From an uncultured Oscillospiraceae bacterium (lineage in GTDB: Bacteria > Bacillota > Clostridia > Oscillospirales > Oscillospiraceae), in assembly GCA_944385065.1 (NCBI GenBank), contig CALWVX010000065.1, positions 1 to 9,028 of the forward strand: DNA of 9,028 nucleotides. Direction: 5' to 3'. Each line of letters begins with the position of its first letter. Position 1 is the stretch's first letter. Position numbers and translations under genes: made by a program. Below, one piece after another: positions 1 through 7,169 of this stretch. The notes below the pieces were generated by a model. That model was not told the origin of the DNA and searched no databases. It saw nothing but the letters and a program-made list of their open reading frames with translations.

Positions 1-653
1 TCGTGGCCATCGTGGGCTCCTCCGGCTCGGGCAAGTCCACCGCCATGAACATCATCGGCTGTCTGGACGTGCCCACCGCGGGCACCTACCACCTGGGAGG
101 CGTGGACGTGTCCACCATGGACGACGACCAGCAGGCGGAGATCCGCAACAAGATGCTGGGCTTCATCTTTCAGCAGTACAACCTGATCCCCAAGCTCTCC
201 GTGCTGGAGAATGTGGAGCTCCCCCTGCTGTACGCCGGGGTGCCCTCCGCCGAGCGGCGGGAGCGGGCCGTCCGGGCCCTGGAGCGGGTGGGGCTGGCCT
301 CCAAGCAGAAGAATCTCCCCTCCCAGCTGTCCGGCGGCCAGCAGCAGCGGGTGTCCATCGCCCGGGCCCTGGCGGGAAACCCCTCGGTGATCCTGGCCGA
401 TGAGCCCACCGGCGCCCTGGACTCCCGCACCGGCCGGGAGGTGCTGGGTTTCCTCAAGAAGCTCAACCGGGAGGGGGACACGGTGGTCCTCATCACCCAC
501 GACAACTCCATCGCGGTGAAGGCCGACCGGATCATCCGCCTCCAGGACGGGAAAATCATCTACGACGGGGACGCCCGCGACCCCCGGGCGGTGGTCCAGC
601 CCGGCGAGGCCGGAGAAGCGGATGAGACGCAGGAACAGGAGGTGGGCGCATGA
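1..653 (+). CDS. ABC transporter ATP-binding protein, MacB/YknY/LolD type (5' end missing)
   Basis: This is the ATPase subunit of an ABC exporter; it hydrolyses ATP at the cytoplasmic face to drive its partner permease. The gene enters from the left edge: bases 1-2 end a codon and the frame is open from base 3, so the GTG at 3 is an internal valine. A few tens of N-terminal residues are probably missing. In the 217-codon visible part (numbered from base 3) the Walker A motif GSSGSGKST is at 5-13, the Q-loop (GFIFQQYNL) at 53-61, the LSGGQ signature at 109-113, Walker B (VILADE) at 129-134, the D-loop (GALD) at 137-140 and the switch histidine (ITHD) at H166. Every catalytic motif is intact. 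The roughly 25-residue acidic C-terminal tail looks like a linker. Its stop overlaps the permease start (ATGA, 650-653), so the two are co-translated. By family custom a membrane-fusion (HlyD/YknX-like) gene could lie upstream. The substrate cannot be told: MacB-class pumps export peptides, antibiotics or lipoproteins. Confidence 0.95.
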   Translation, partial: VAIVGSSGSGKSTAMNIIGCLDVPTAGTYHLGGVDVSTMDDDQQAEIRNKMLGFIFQQYNLIPKLSVLENVELPLLYAGVPSAERRERAVRALERVGLASKQKNLPSQLSGGQQQRVSIARALAGNPSVILADEPTGALDSRTGREVLGFLKKLNREGDTVVLITHDNSIAVKADRIIRLQDGKIIYDGDARDPRAVVQPGEAGEADETQEQEVGA

Positions 654-1906
654 ACGCGGGACAGTCCTTCCGTCTGGCCCTCAAGGCCCTGACCACCAGC
701 AAGATGCGCTCCCTGCTCACCATGCTGGGCATCATCATCGGCGTGGCCTCGGTCATCGTCATCCTGGCCCTGGGCAACGGGGTCCAGGGGATGATCGACG
801 AGCAGGTGGATAAGCTGGGCATCAATATGATGCAGACCTACGTGTGGGGCCGGGGAGACGGCTCCACCATGGATCTGGACCCCTCGGACATGTACGACCT
901 GGTGGAGGCCAACCCGGACGTGCTCACCGGCGTGTCCCCCTATGTCTCCTTCCAGGCCACCCTGCGCCACGGAGACCAGAAATTTGACCAGACCCAGCTC
1001 TACGGCGTCAGCGAGGTCATGTTCAACAGCGACACGCAGTCCACCATGGATGGGGGCCAGAAGCTGACTCAGGGGCGGTTCCTCTCCTATTTAGACGTGG
1101 CCCGGCGGCAGAACGTGTGCGTCATCGGGGCCTACCTGGCCCAGGAGGCCTTCGGGGGGGATGCCCGGGCTCTGGGGCAGACCCTGTCCATCAACGGCAC
1201 TTCCTATACGGTCATCGGGGTGCTGGACCGGCTGAACACCACCACAGAGATGGCCGCCGGGGGCTCGGACGACCAGATCTACATCCCCTATGAGAACGCC
1301 CTGCAGATCATGGGGGCCCGGTATGTGACCCTCTATGTGTTCACCAGCACCTCGGGGGAGACCGCCGCCCAGGCCAAAGCCATCATCGACGGCATGCTCT
1401 ACGACCACTTCCAGGGGGACGAGGACGCCTACTATACCACGACCATGGAGGAGCAGGCCAACCTCATCAACGCCATGATGGGGGTGGTCATGGGGGTGCT
1501 GGTGGCCATCGCCGCCATCTCCCTGCTGGTGGGCGGCATCGGCATCATGAACATCATGCTGGTCTCCGTCACCGAGCGCACCCGGGAGATCGGCATCCGG
1601 AAATCCCTGGGGGCCAAGCGCCGGGACATCCGCCGCCAGTTCGTCATCGAGGCGGGAACCACCTCCGCCATCGGCGGCCTGCTGGGCATCGGCCTGGGCT
1701 GTCTGGTGGCCATGGGGGTGGGCTCTCTGCTGGGGGCCTATCTGACCGCCCAGATGGGCGGCGGGGCCACCTTCTCCGCCACCCCCACCTTCGGAACGGT
1801 GGCCATCAGCTTCGGCGTGTCGGTGGGCATCGGCATCCTGTTCGGCTATCTGCCCGCCAACAAGGCGGCGAAATTGAACCCCATCGACGCGCTGCGGTAC
1901 GACTAA
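650..1906 (+). CDS. ABC transporter permease, MacB/FtsX family
   Basis: This 418-residue membrane subunit pairs with the ATPase just upstream. The start is ATG 650, overlapping the ATPase stop, with a strong AGGAGGT ribosome site at 637-643. The topology is the MacB type. One N-terminal membrane helix spans about residues 22-42, after a basic TSKMRS stretch. A large outside domain (about 45-275, MacB_PCD-like) follows. Three C-terminal helices lie near 276-305, 336-365 and 380-401. Family hallmarks are the SVTERTREIGIRKSLGAKRR loop (306-325), which contacts the ATPase, and the C-terminal PANKAAKLNPIDALRYD. The length is normal for Gram-positive YknZ-like permeases. MacB-type proteins work by mechanotransmission: ATP binding inside moves the outside domain, rather than opening a channel. 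The gene ends 4 bp before an inverted-repeat element, with no classical terminator seen. Substrate unknown; the assignment to family is secure. Confidence 0.95.
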   Translation: MNAGQSFRLALKALTTSKMRSLLTMLGIIIGVASVIVILALGNGVQGMIDEQVDKLGINMMQTYVWGRGDGSTMDLDPSDMYDLVEANPDVLTGVSPYVSFQATLRHGDQKFDQTQLYGVSEVMFNSDTQSTMDGGQKLTQGRFLSYLDVARRQNVCVIGAYLAQEAFGGDARALGQTLSINGTSYTVIGVLDRLNTTTEMAAGGSDDQIYIPYENALQIMGARYVTLYVFTSTSGETAAQAKAIIDGMLYDHFQGDEDAYYTTTMEEQANLINAMMGVVMGVLVAIAAISLLVGGIGIMNIMLVSVTERTREIGIRKSLGAKRRDIRRQFVIEAGTTSAIGGLLGIGLGCLVAMGVGSLLGAYLTAQMGGGATFSATPTFGTVAISFGVSVGIGILFGYLPANKAAKLNPIDALRYD

Positions 1907-1910
1907 ATTT

Positions 1911-2032
1911 GAGAGTGGAGAGTGAAAAGTAGAGAGTGGAGATATGGAATTCGCCGGATGCGAATGATTTGATAAATGTCCGGCTTCGCCGGACACCCCA
2001 TCTTCACTCTTCCCGCTCAACTCTCCACTCTT
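1911..2032. repeat. Imperfect inverted-repeat (MITE/REP-like) intergenic element
   Basis: The gap between the permease and the SLH gene is almost wholly one symmetrical element. The left arm (1911-1943) and the reverse complement of the right arm (2000-2032) agree at 24 of 33 positions, including an unbroken run AGAGTGGAGAGT. Within the left arm the decamer GAGAGTGGAG occurs twice (1911-1920, 1932-1941). Between the arms are two smaller hairpins: ATTCGC/GCGAAT (1949-1954 / 1960-1965) and GTCCGGC-TTC-GCCGGAC (1978-1994). No protein is encoded. No clear target-site duplication is seen, though both flanks are T/A-rich. The layout suits a short non-autonomous mobile or dispersed repeat, or a folded mRNA spacer. 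The purine-rich strand and lower GC differ sharply from the surrounding genes. Confidence 0.7.
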
Positions 2033-2050
2033 TCAAGAAAGGTGTTTGGT

Positions 2051-3919
2051 ATGAAAAGACGCATGATAACCGCCCTGCTGGCCTGCTGTCTGTCCCTCTC
2101 CCTGGCGGTTCCCGCCCTGGGGGCCCAGGCGGCGGTCTCGGAGGACGAGGCCGCCCAGGCGGTGACCACCCTGGGCATTATGGCCGGGGATGAGCATGGC
2201 AATCTGAATCTGTCCGCCCCGGTCACCCGGGCGGAGTTTGTCACCATGGCCGTCAAGGCCAGCCCGGGCGGGGAGCAGATCGGCCAGGCGGCCACCTCCC
2301 CCTATCCCGACGTGCCCCGGAGCCACTGGGCTTCCGGCTCTGTGGAAGCGGCGGTGAGCCGCGGTCTGGTGTCCGGCTACAGCGACGGCACCTTCCGCCC
2401 CGACCGGCAGATCGGTCTGGCGGAGGGGGTCACCATGGTCCTGTCCCTGCTGGGCTATGGGCCGGAGGACTTTGCCGGAGCCTATCCCACCGGTCAGCTG
2501 GCCCTGTACCACAGCCTGAAGCTGGATCGGGGGGTGACCGCTCAGAACGCCGCCGATCCCCTCACCCGCCGGGACGCCATGTATCTGTTCTATAACCTCC
2601 TGTCCGCCCCCACCTCGGCGGGCGCCCCCTACATCGAGTCGCTGGGCCACAGCCTGGACGCCTCCGGCCGGGTGGACCTGCTGGAGCTGGTCAACGGGGA
2701 GATGGAGGGGCCCGCGGTGGCCCAGGGAAACTGGCAGGCCGCCCTCCCCTTCAACCCCGCCCTGGGAACGGTGTACCGGGACGGCTCCCGGGTCTCCGCC
2801 GCCGCGGTGCAGGACTATGACGTGCTCTACTGGAACGCCTCGGTCTCCACGGTCTGGGCCTACTCCCGAAAGGCCTCCGGGGCCATTCAGGCCCTGGAGC
2901 CCGACCAGTCCAACCCCACCTCGGTAACGGTGGCGGGCCGCTCCTACTCCATCGAGACCTCCCAGGCCGCCTATGCCCTGTCCGACCTGGGGGACTACGG
3001 TCTGGGGGATTCGGTGACCCTGCTTCTGGGCCGGAGCGGCGGCGTGGCCGCCGTGGCCGATGTGTCCGCCGCCGGGGCCGGCGAGCGGGTGGGCATGGTC
3101 ATTGAGGTGTCCAACCAGCAGTACCCCGACGGGGCCGGGGGGACCTACTCCGCCCAGACCGTCACCATGCTGGCCACCGACGGCCAGACCTATCAGTATC
3201 AGACCCGGGGCGGCTACCGGGTGGGCAGCATCGTCCGGGCCGGGTCCTTCGGCCAGGACGGCCAGATCACCCTCCGGGGCCTGTCCAGCAGCTCTCTCAG
3301 CGGCCAGGTGAGCCGGGACGGCAGCGAGCTGGCCGGCTACCGCTTCGCCCAGGGGGCCACGATCCTGGACGTGGCCGACGGCCAGGGGGCCGTCTACTTC
3401 CCGGAGCGGCTGGCGGGGGTCAATCTCACCTCCGGGCAGGTGCGCTACTACTCCCTGAACAGCCAGGGGGAGATCGACCAGATGATTCTGGAGGAGGTCA
3501 CCGGCGACATGTACCAGTACGGTGTCCTCACCCGCCGGGAGGAGACCGGAGAGGGCATGTACAAGTTCTACACCTATGTGTATGACGTCGGCGGGGTCCC
3601 CTACACCATCCCCAACTCGTCCACCGGATTCCGGGCCGCCGTCGGCCCCATCCAGCTCACGGGAGACCCCTCCGCCCCCGAGCGGATGTACTCCCTCACC
3701 AGCGCCGGGGAGGGAACCATCTCAGGCAGCGAGTTCCTCACGGACAACCAGCGCTTCGCCATCTGGGACCAGGCGGCGGTCTACGAGCGGCGGGACGGCC
3801 AGTACTACCTGTCCACCCTGGCCCGGGCCCAGGAGGGGGACTTCACCCTCACCGCCTGGTATGACAAGCCCGAGGCCCAGGGGGGCCGTATCCGGGTCAT
3901 CGTGGCCCAGGAGAACTGA
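2051..3919 (+). CDS. Secreted SLH-domain (S-layer homology) surface protein
   Basis: This 622-residue exported protein is likely held to the cell wall by its SLH repeats, which in Firmicutes bind pyruvylated secondary wall polymers. The start chosen is ATG 2051: it has AAGAAAGG at 2035-2042 and opens a textbook signal peptide (MKRRM, hydrophobic 6-20, likely Sec cleavage after VPALGA, about residue 25). An in-frame ATG at 1976 would put 25 non-signal residues encoded by the inverted repeat in front, so it is rejected. SLH-like units cover about 30-75 (VTRAEF at 58-63), 85-136 (YPDVPRSHW ... GYSDGTFRPD, the clearest) and 140-188 (PLTRRDAMYLF). Residues about 190-622 are a long, beta-rich-looking region with many Gly, Ser, Tyr and Gln and no motif I recognise. 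There is no sortase signal and no C-terminal membrane helix. The downstream function (structural, adhesin or enzyme) is unknown. Family confidence rests on the SLH part only. Confidence 0.88.
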   Translation: MKRRMITALLACCLSLSLAVPALGAQAAVSEDEAAQAVTTLGIMAGDEHGNLNLSAPVTRAEFVTMAVKASPGGEQIGQAATSPYPDVPRSHWASGSVEAAVSRGLVSGYSDGTFRPDRQIGLAEGVTMVLSLLGYGPEDFAGAYPTGQLALYHSLKLDRGVTAQNAADPLTRRDAMYLFYNLLSAPTSAGAPYIESLGHSLDASGRVDLLELVNGEMEGPAVAQGNWQAALPFNPALGTVYRDGSRVSAAAVQDYDVLYWNASVSTVWAYSRKASGAIQALEPDQSNPTSVTVAGRSYSIETSQAAYALSDLGDYGLGDSVTLLLGRSGGVAAVADVSAAGAGERVGMVIEVSNQQYPDGAGGTYSAQTVTMLATDGQTYQYQTRGGYRVGSIVRAGSFGQDGQITLRGLSSSSLSGQVSRDGSELAGYRFAQGATILDVADGQGAVYFPERLAGVNLTSGQVRYYSLNSQGEIDQMILEEVTGDMYQYGVLTRREETGEGMYKFYTYVYDVGGVPYTIPNSSTGFRAAVGPIQLTGDPSAPERMYSLTSAGEGTISGSEFLTDNQRFAIWDQAAVYERRDGQYYLSTLARAQEGDFTLTAWYDKPEAQGGRIRVIVAQEN

Positions 3920-3959
3920 ACACAGGGGACCAAGCCCATCAAAAGCTTCTGTTCAGATG

Positions 3960-4019
3960 GATCCGCCCGAGTTTTGGCGGGGGAGCTCGAGGGGACGGCA
4001 GCCCGCCTCGAGTGGGATC
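3960..4019 (+). other. Possible structured RNA: branched fold in the SLH-sigma gap
   Basis: The 283-bp gap after the SLH gene has no credible gene. This part can fold as a small branched structure. An outer GATCC/GGATC pair (3960-3964 with 4015-4019) encloses a CTCGAGG/CCTCGAG hairpin (3986-3992 with 4006-4012). A further CCGCC/GGCGG hairpin (3963-3967 with 3976-3980) shares two bases with the outer stem. I do not recognise a known riboswitch or RNA family. It could be a 3' untranslated region of the SLH transcript, a small RNA, or part of a dispersed repeat. Confidence 0.3.
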
Positions 4020-4024
4020 AAATG

Positions 4025-4057
4025 CCCTGAACGCCTTGCTGCGCAAGGCGTTCAGGG
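4025..4057. repeat. Perfect 15-bp palindromic hairpin (REP-like)
   Basis: CCCTGAACGCCTTGC (4025-4039) and GCAAGGCGTTCAGGG (4043-4057) are exact inverted repeats around a TGC loop. A stem this long and perfect is not chance. No T-run follows directly (the first, CTTTTCC, begins about 13 bases later), so it is not a standard intrinsic terminator. It may be a REP-type palindrome or an mRNA 3'-end stabiliser of the SLH transcript. Confidence 0.6.
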
Positions 4058-4087
4058 AGCGCAGCAAGGACTTTTCCGACAGCCTTT

Positions 4088-4120
4088 GCCCGCCCGGCAC
4101 AGCCGGGCGGGCCCTTTCTT
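4088..4120 (+). terminator. Probable intrinsic terminator after the SLH gene
   Basis: An exact 11-bp GC stem (GCCCGCCCGGC 4088-4098, GCCGGGCGGGC 4102-4112) with an ACA loop is followed by the T-rich CCTTTCTT. On the plus strand this suits rho-independent termination of the SLH transcript, isolating it from the sigma-factor gene. The T-tract is interrupted, so read-through may occur. Confidence 0.6.
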
Positions 4121-4147
4121 GTCTTCCCGCGAAAAAAATGTTACCAT
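4119..4147 (+). promoter_or_regulatory. Candidate housekeeping promoter for the sigma/anti-sigma pair
   Basis: TTGTCT (4119-4124) and TACCAT (4142-4147) are separated by exactly 17 bp, with an A-run in the spacer. Each hexamer matches the sigma-A consensus at four of six positions. It lies directly after the terminator and about 55 bp before the sigma-factor ATG, a sensible place. An ECF-type autoregulated promoter (a GGAAC-like -35) is not visible here. The match is modest and unproven. Confidence 0.35.
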
Positions 4148-4202
4148 GGATGCAATCAAAGTCCCTTCTCAGGTGTGTATCAGACAGAAAGGAGCGAGCG
4201 CC

Positions 4203-4688
4203 ATGGCTGATCAGCTCCGGGGGGACGCCCCCTTCACCTACGCGATGGAACACTGCCTGGACACCGTGTACCGGGCTGCCTGCCACCACGCGCCCACGGT
4301 CCAGGACGCGGAGGATGTGACCCAGGAGGTCTTCGAGGCTCTGCTGCGCAGCGGCAAGTCCTTTGCCGACGGGGAGCATCTGAAGGCCTGGCTGCTGCGG
4401 GTGACCATCAACAAGTGCAAAAATCTCCGCCGGGCCAAGCGCTCCGGCGAACTCCCCCTGCCCGAAACCCTTCCCGCCCCCATTGCGGAGGAGGGCTCGG
4501 TGCTGGAGGAGGTGCGCGCCCTGCCCAGGCCCTACCGAAGCGCCATCTATCTGCACTACTACGAGGGGTACACCGCCGCCGAAATCGGGGACATCATGGG
4601 GGCCAAGCGGAACACGGTGCTCTCCTGGCTCTCCCGGGGGCGGAAGGCCCTGCGGGAGCGGATGATCGGAGGGTTCGACGATGAATAA
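4203..4688 (+). CDS. ECF-type RNA polymerase sigma factor (sigma-70 family)
   Basis: This 161-residue sigma factor is expected to direct core RNA polymerase to a small regulon in response to an envelope or outside signal. The start is ATG 4203, with AAAGGAG at 4188-4194; the frame is open far upstream but without a start in context. Region 2 spans about 11-78: the 2.1/2.2 core around DAEDVTQEVFEALL (35-48) and the promoter-melting helix around WLLRVTINKCKN (63-74). A short acidic/proline linker (83-98) follows. Region 4 is about 100-152, with the helix-turn-helix GYTAAEIGDIMGAKRNTVLSWLSRGRKAL (122-150). There is no region 1, 3 or C-terminal extension, as usual for ECF factors. The last 8 bp overlap the next gene, so the two are translationally coupled, the classic sigma/anti-sigma arrangement. 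The family is sure; the regulon is unknown. Confidence 0.93.
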   Translation: MADQLRGDAPFTYAMEHCLDTVYRAACHHAPTVQDAEDVTQEVFEALLRSGKSFADGEHLKAWLLRVTINKCKNLRRAKRSGELPLPETLPAPIAEEGSVLEEVRALPRPYRSAIYLHYYEGYTAAEIGDIMGAKRNTVLSWLSRGRKALRERMIGGFDDE

Positions 4689-6288
4689 AGCGGATTATCT
4701 GGCTCAGGTGGAGGGCCTCCACGCCTCCCCGGAGCTGCGGGCCCGGATTGCGGAGCTGGCGGGCACGGTGCGGCCCCGCCGCCGCCTCCGGCCCTGGATG
4801 GGGGCCTGCGCCTGCCTGGCCCTCATCGTGGGACTGGGCGTGGGCCTGTACACCGGCCGCATCCCCCTGCCCGGGGGCAGCGGCGGGGGCGGCGCCGGCC
4901 ACAGCGAGGGCTCCACCTTTCTGTCCTATGCCGGTCCGGTCTTCCCCCTGACTCTGGCGGAGGAAAACGCCCACATCACCGCCCGGCGGGAGGTAACCCT
5001 GGACTTCGCCCCCTGGGAGGCGGTGTGGGTGGAGGACCCGGAGTCGGACAGCGGCGGCTATGCCCGGCGCACCACCGATGTTCTGGTCACCGACTCCTAT
5101 ACCCTGACCAACTCCTCTCAGGAGGACCAGACCGTCTCCGTCCTCTACCCCTTCTCCTCCGCCCTGTATCAGCTGGGGAAGGAGCTGCCCGTCCTCCGGG
5201 CGGACGGGGCGGAGCTGGAGACCGCCCTCCGGGTGGGGGCCTACTCCGGCGGGTTCGAGGGGGTCTGGAACGGCGCCATCGGCGGCGGCCCGGAGGGCAG
5301 CGTCAACCTGGACTACGCCGAGAGCTGGGAGGACTATCAGACCCTTCTGTCCGACGGCACCTACCTACAAAACGCCCTGGGGACAGGACCCGACGTGCGT
5401 TCCATCCCGGTAACCGTCTACCAGTTCACCGACCCCTACGGCCCGCCGAAGGACGACGAGGCGGGCATCCCCAACCCCACCCTCCGGGCCTCCTTCGACC
5501 TGGACTACGACGAGACCATCATCCTGAGCTGGGGCTTCCACGGCGGCAGCTTCGACCGGGAGAACGGCAGGATGATCCAGAGCTTCTCCATCCCCCAGCC
5601 GGGGGAGCCGGACTATGGGGAGGATCTGTACTATCTGCTGGTGGTGGGGGAGGACATTGAGAATCTGACCACCGGGGGCTACGTCACCGGCGGCGCCGAC
5701 CCGGACACCCCCGCCCTGGAGGGCTGCGGGGTGACGGTGGAGCGGTATGAGAGCGACCTGGACACCGTGCTCCGGGAGCTTCTGGAGCCCTACTGGGAGG
5801 GTCAGGAGTGGGAGGATTCCTACGGCAAGGTCCAGTGGAAGGTGGACTTTGAGACCTGGTATCGGGCCTTTCTGGAGTATCTGCTCTCCTACGGCAACCT
5901 CTCCCCCGACGCGGCGGAGCGGTACGGCGCCGGCTTGCTGGAGAGCATCGCCGGCGATGTGAGCGTCATCGACCGGGTATGCTGGCTGGAAACCCAGCTC
6001 ACCGTCCCCGCCGGGGGCAGCGTGGAGCTCACCGCCTCCCTCACCAAGGAGGCCAGCTTCGACTATGGCTGCGCCCAGACGGAAAATCTGGGGGTGTACG
6101 GCTACGACCTGGTGACCCGGCTGGGCTCCAACCTGACCTGCACGGCCCAGACCGCCACCCTGCTGGACCGGGGGCAGATCGAGATCGTCCGGCAGAACTT
6201 CGGCTTCGACCTGGAAAATGGGATCACCACCGTCCCCCTGGACCCGGGGACCGAGCACTACTACCTGGAGGTCCGCCGGGCCTCCTGA
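4681..6288 (+). CDS. Membrane-anchored putative anti-sigma factor with a large outside domain
   Basis: This 535-residue single-pass membrane protein begins inside the sigma gene (ATG 4681, GGAGGG at 4668-4673). The cytoplasmic N-terminus (1-38) is a short amphipathic stretch (ADYLAQVEGLHASPELRARIAEL) followed by a basic RPRRRLRP. One membrane helix lies at about 39-58, then a Gly-rich linker (65-73) and about 460 residues outside. I infer the role from position, coupling and topology: the inner segment would hold the sigma factor and the outer domain would sense a signal. It lacks the HxxxCxxC zinc-finger of common anti-sigma factors; its only N-terminal cysteines (43, 45) lie in the helix. 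The outer part contains a beta-type stretch (SYTLTNSSQEDQTVSVLYPF, 139-158), acidic Trp/Tyr-rich segments in the middle, and a C-terminal beta domain (from about 440) starting LTVPAGGSVELTAS. No enzyme motif is seen. It could instead be a sigma-regulated surface protein. Confidence 0.75.
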   Translation: MNKADYLAQVEGLHASPELRARIAELAGTVRPRRRLRPWMGACACLALIVGLGVGLYTGRIPLPGGSGGGGAGHSEGSTFLSYAGPVFPLTLAEENAHITARREVTLDFAPWEAVWVEDPESDSGGYARRTTDVLVTDSYTLTNSSQEDQTVSVLYPFSSALYQLGKELPVLRADGAELETALRVGAYSGGFEGVWNGAIGGGPEGSVNLDYAESWEDYQTLLSDGTYLQNALGTGPDVRSIPVTVYQFTDPYGPPKDDEAGIPNPTLRASFDLDYDETIILSWGFHGGSFDRENGRMIQSFSIPQPGEPDYGEDLYYLLVVGEDIENLTTGGYVTGGADPDTPALEGCGVTVERYESDLDTVLRELLEPYWEGQEWEDSYGKVQWKVDFETWYRAFLEYLLSYGNLSPDAAERYGAGLLESIAGDVSVIDRVCWLETQLTVPAGGSVELTASLTKEASFDYGCAQTENLGVYGYDLVTRLGSNLTCTAQTATLLDRGQIEIVRQNFGFDLENGITTVPLDPGTEHYYLEVRRAS

Positions 6289-6296
6289 ACCGGACA

Positions 6297-6332
6297 GAGC
6301 CGGCCGCCGCGCACATGCGCGGCGGCCGGCTC
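6297..6332. terminator. Hairpin between convergent genes, probably a shared terminator
   Basis: A perfect 16-bp GC-rich stem (6297-6312 with 6317-6332) around an ACAT loop lies 8 bp after the anti-sigma stop and 3 bp before the amidohydrolase stop on the other strand. The plus-strand tail TCCTCTCATT is pyrimidine-rich but not a clean T-run, and the minus-strand tail is poorer. Its position between two converging stops argues for ending transcription from both sides. Confidence 0.65.
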
Positions 6333-6335
6333 CTC

Positions 6336-7169
6336 TCATTCGGGCAGTCTCAGGCCGTAGATCCGGTTGGCATTCTGGAAAAACACCTGCTCCCAGTGCT
6401 CCTCCGGCACCAGCCGCTGGACAAACCGGATGTACTCCTCCAGATTGACAATGGGCCAGTCGGTGCCGTACATCACGCTGTCCCACCGGCCCACAGCCGT
6501 CAGCCAGGTGGTCAGCAGCCCCGCATAGCCCGCCTGCTCCCGGAAGTAGCGGTCCAGATCCACCCGCCCCTCCAGCAGGCCGGACAGGTCCACCGACACG
6601 TTTGGGTTCTTCTCAAACACCGCCGCGGCCGCCTCCAGAAAGGGGTTTCCGAAGTGGCACATGACGAACCGGGTGCGCTTGTGGTCGGCGGCCGCCTCGT
6701 CCAGGGCCATGGGGTGGCAGTATTTCAGGTGGGCTCTGGGGGTGGAGGTCAGTCCCATGTGGACGGCCACCGGCTTCTCATACCGGGCGGCCAGCTCATA
6801 GACGGGCTCGTACAGGGGATCGGACAGCCATATCCGGTTATAGCCGGGGTACAGCTTCACCCCGCAGCAGCTCTCCCGCTTCAGGTTCTCCTCCACCCGT
6901 TCGGCCAGGTCGGGAATCACCCGGTTTCCCCGGCCCAATAAGGTGCTGTCCAGCCCCACGCAGTAGTGGAACAGGTCGCCGGGATACCGGGCGTGGTAGT
7001 CCGGGTCCAGACTCTGATTCCCCATGACCACCCCGTGGACCATCCCCAGCTCCCCGTACACCTGCCGCAGATGGTCCCAGTCGTTGTGATGGCCCACCTT
7101 CCGGGCCGTCTCCTCCGCCCAGCTCTCGTCGGTGGGAAAGAGGTGCAGATGGGCATCAATGATCTTCAA
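6336..7169 (-). CDS. Metal-dependent amidohydrolase (Amidohydrolase_2 / ACMSD-like TIM barrel)
   Basis: This 277-residue cytoplasmic enzyme belongs to the superfamily that hydrolyses or decarboxylates small carboxylated or ring substrates. The start chosen is TTG 7169-7167: it has an ideal AGGAGGG ribosome site (plus-strand 7177-7183, 7-nt spacing) and gives the family's usual N-terminus MKIIDAHLH. A TTG at 7196 would add nine residues and lacks such a site. Predicted metal ligands are all present: H7 and H9 (DAHLH), H137 (VAVHMG), H172 (MCHFGNP) and D237 (YGTDWP). K105 sits in GVKLYPGY. The length is normal and no signal peptide is seen. It looks monocistronic, convergent with the anti-sigma gene and separated from rplQ by a strong terminator, with a promoter at 7308-7316. 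The substrate cannot be assigned; relatives include ACMSD-type decarboxylases and many uncharacterised hydrolases. Confidence 0.9.
   Translation of the reverse strand: MKIIDAHLHLFPTDESWAEETARKVGHHNDWDHLRQVYGELGMVHGVVMGNQSLDPDYHARYPGDLFHYCVGLDSTLLGRGNRVIPDLAERVEENLKRESCCGVKLYPGYNRIWLSDPLYEPVYELAARYEKPVAVHMGLTSTPRAHLKYCHPMALDEAAADHKRTRFVMCHFGNPFLEAAAAVFEKNPNVSVDLSGLLEGRVDLDRYFREQAGYAGLLTTWLTAVGRWDSVMYGTDWPIVNLEEYIRFVQRLVPEEHWEQVFFQNANRIYGLRLPE

Noticed and set aside
1091..2020. 309-codon minus-strand open frame opposite the permease
   Set aside because: His/Gly/Asp-rich antisense shadow with no recognisable domain; the permease frame is unambiguous.
1976..2050. Upstream ATG start for the SLH protein
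   Set aside because: It lies in the inverted-repeat element, has no ribosome site, and would bury the clear signal peptide 25 residues in.
2078..2089. Lipobox-like cysteines (LLACC) in the SLH signal peptide
   Set aside because: Cleavage there would leave a hydrophobic core too short, and the -2 position does not suit; an ordinary Sec site at about residue 25 fits better.
4119..4124. ECF-type autoregulatory promoter before the sigma gene
   Set aside because: No GGAAC-like -35 with a suitable -10 is visible in 4120-4190; only a modest housekeeping-type match is present.
3522..4202. Long N-terminal extension of the sigma-factor frame
   Set aside because: It overlaps the SLH gene out of frame, is Pro/Ser/Arg-rich shadow sequence, and crosses the terminator; ATG 4203 has the ribosome site and family length.
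5365..6486. 373-codon minus-strand open frame
   Set aside because: It lies opposite the anti-sigma gene and runs across the convergent hairpin into the amidohydrolase; its Gly/Val/Gln/His-rich composition is typical of the antisense of GC-rich genes.
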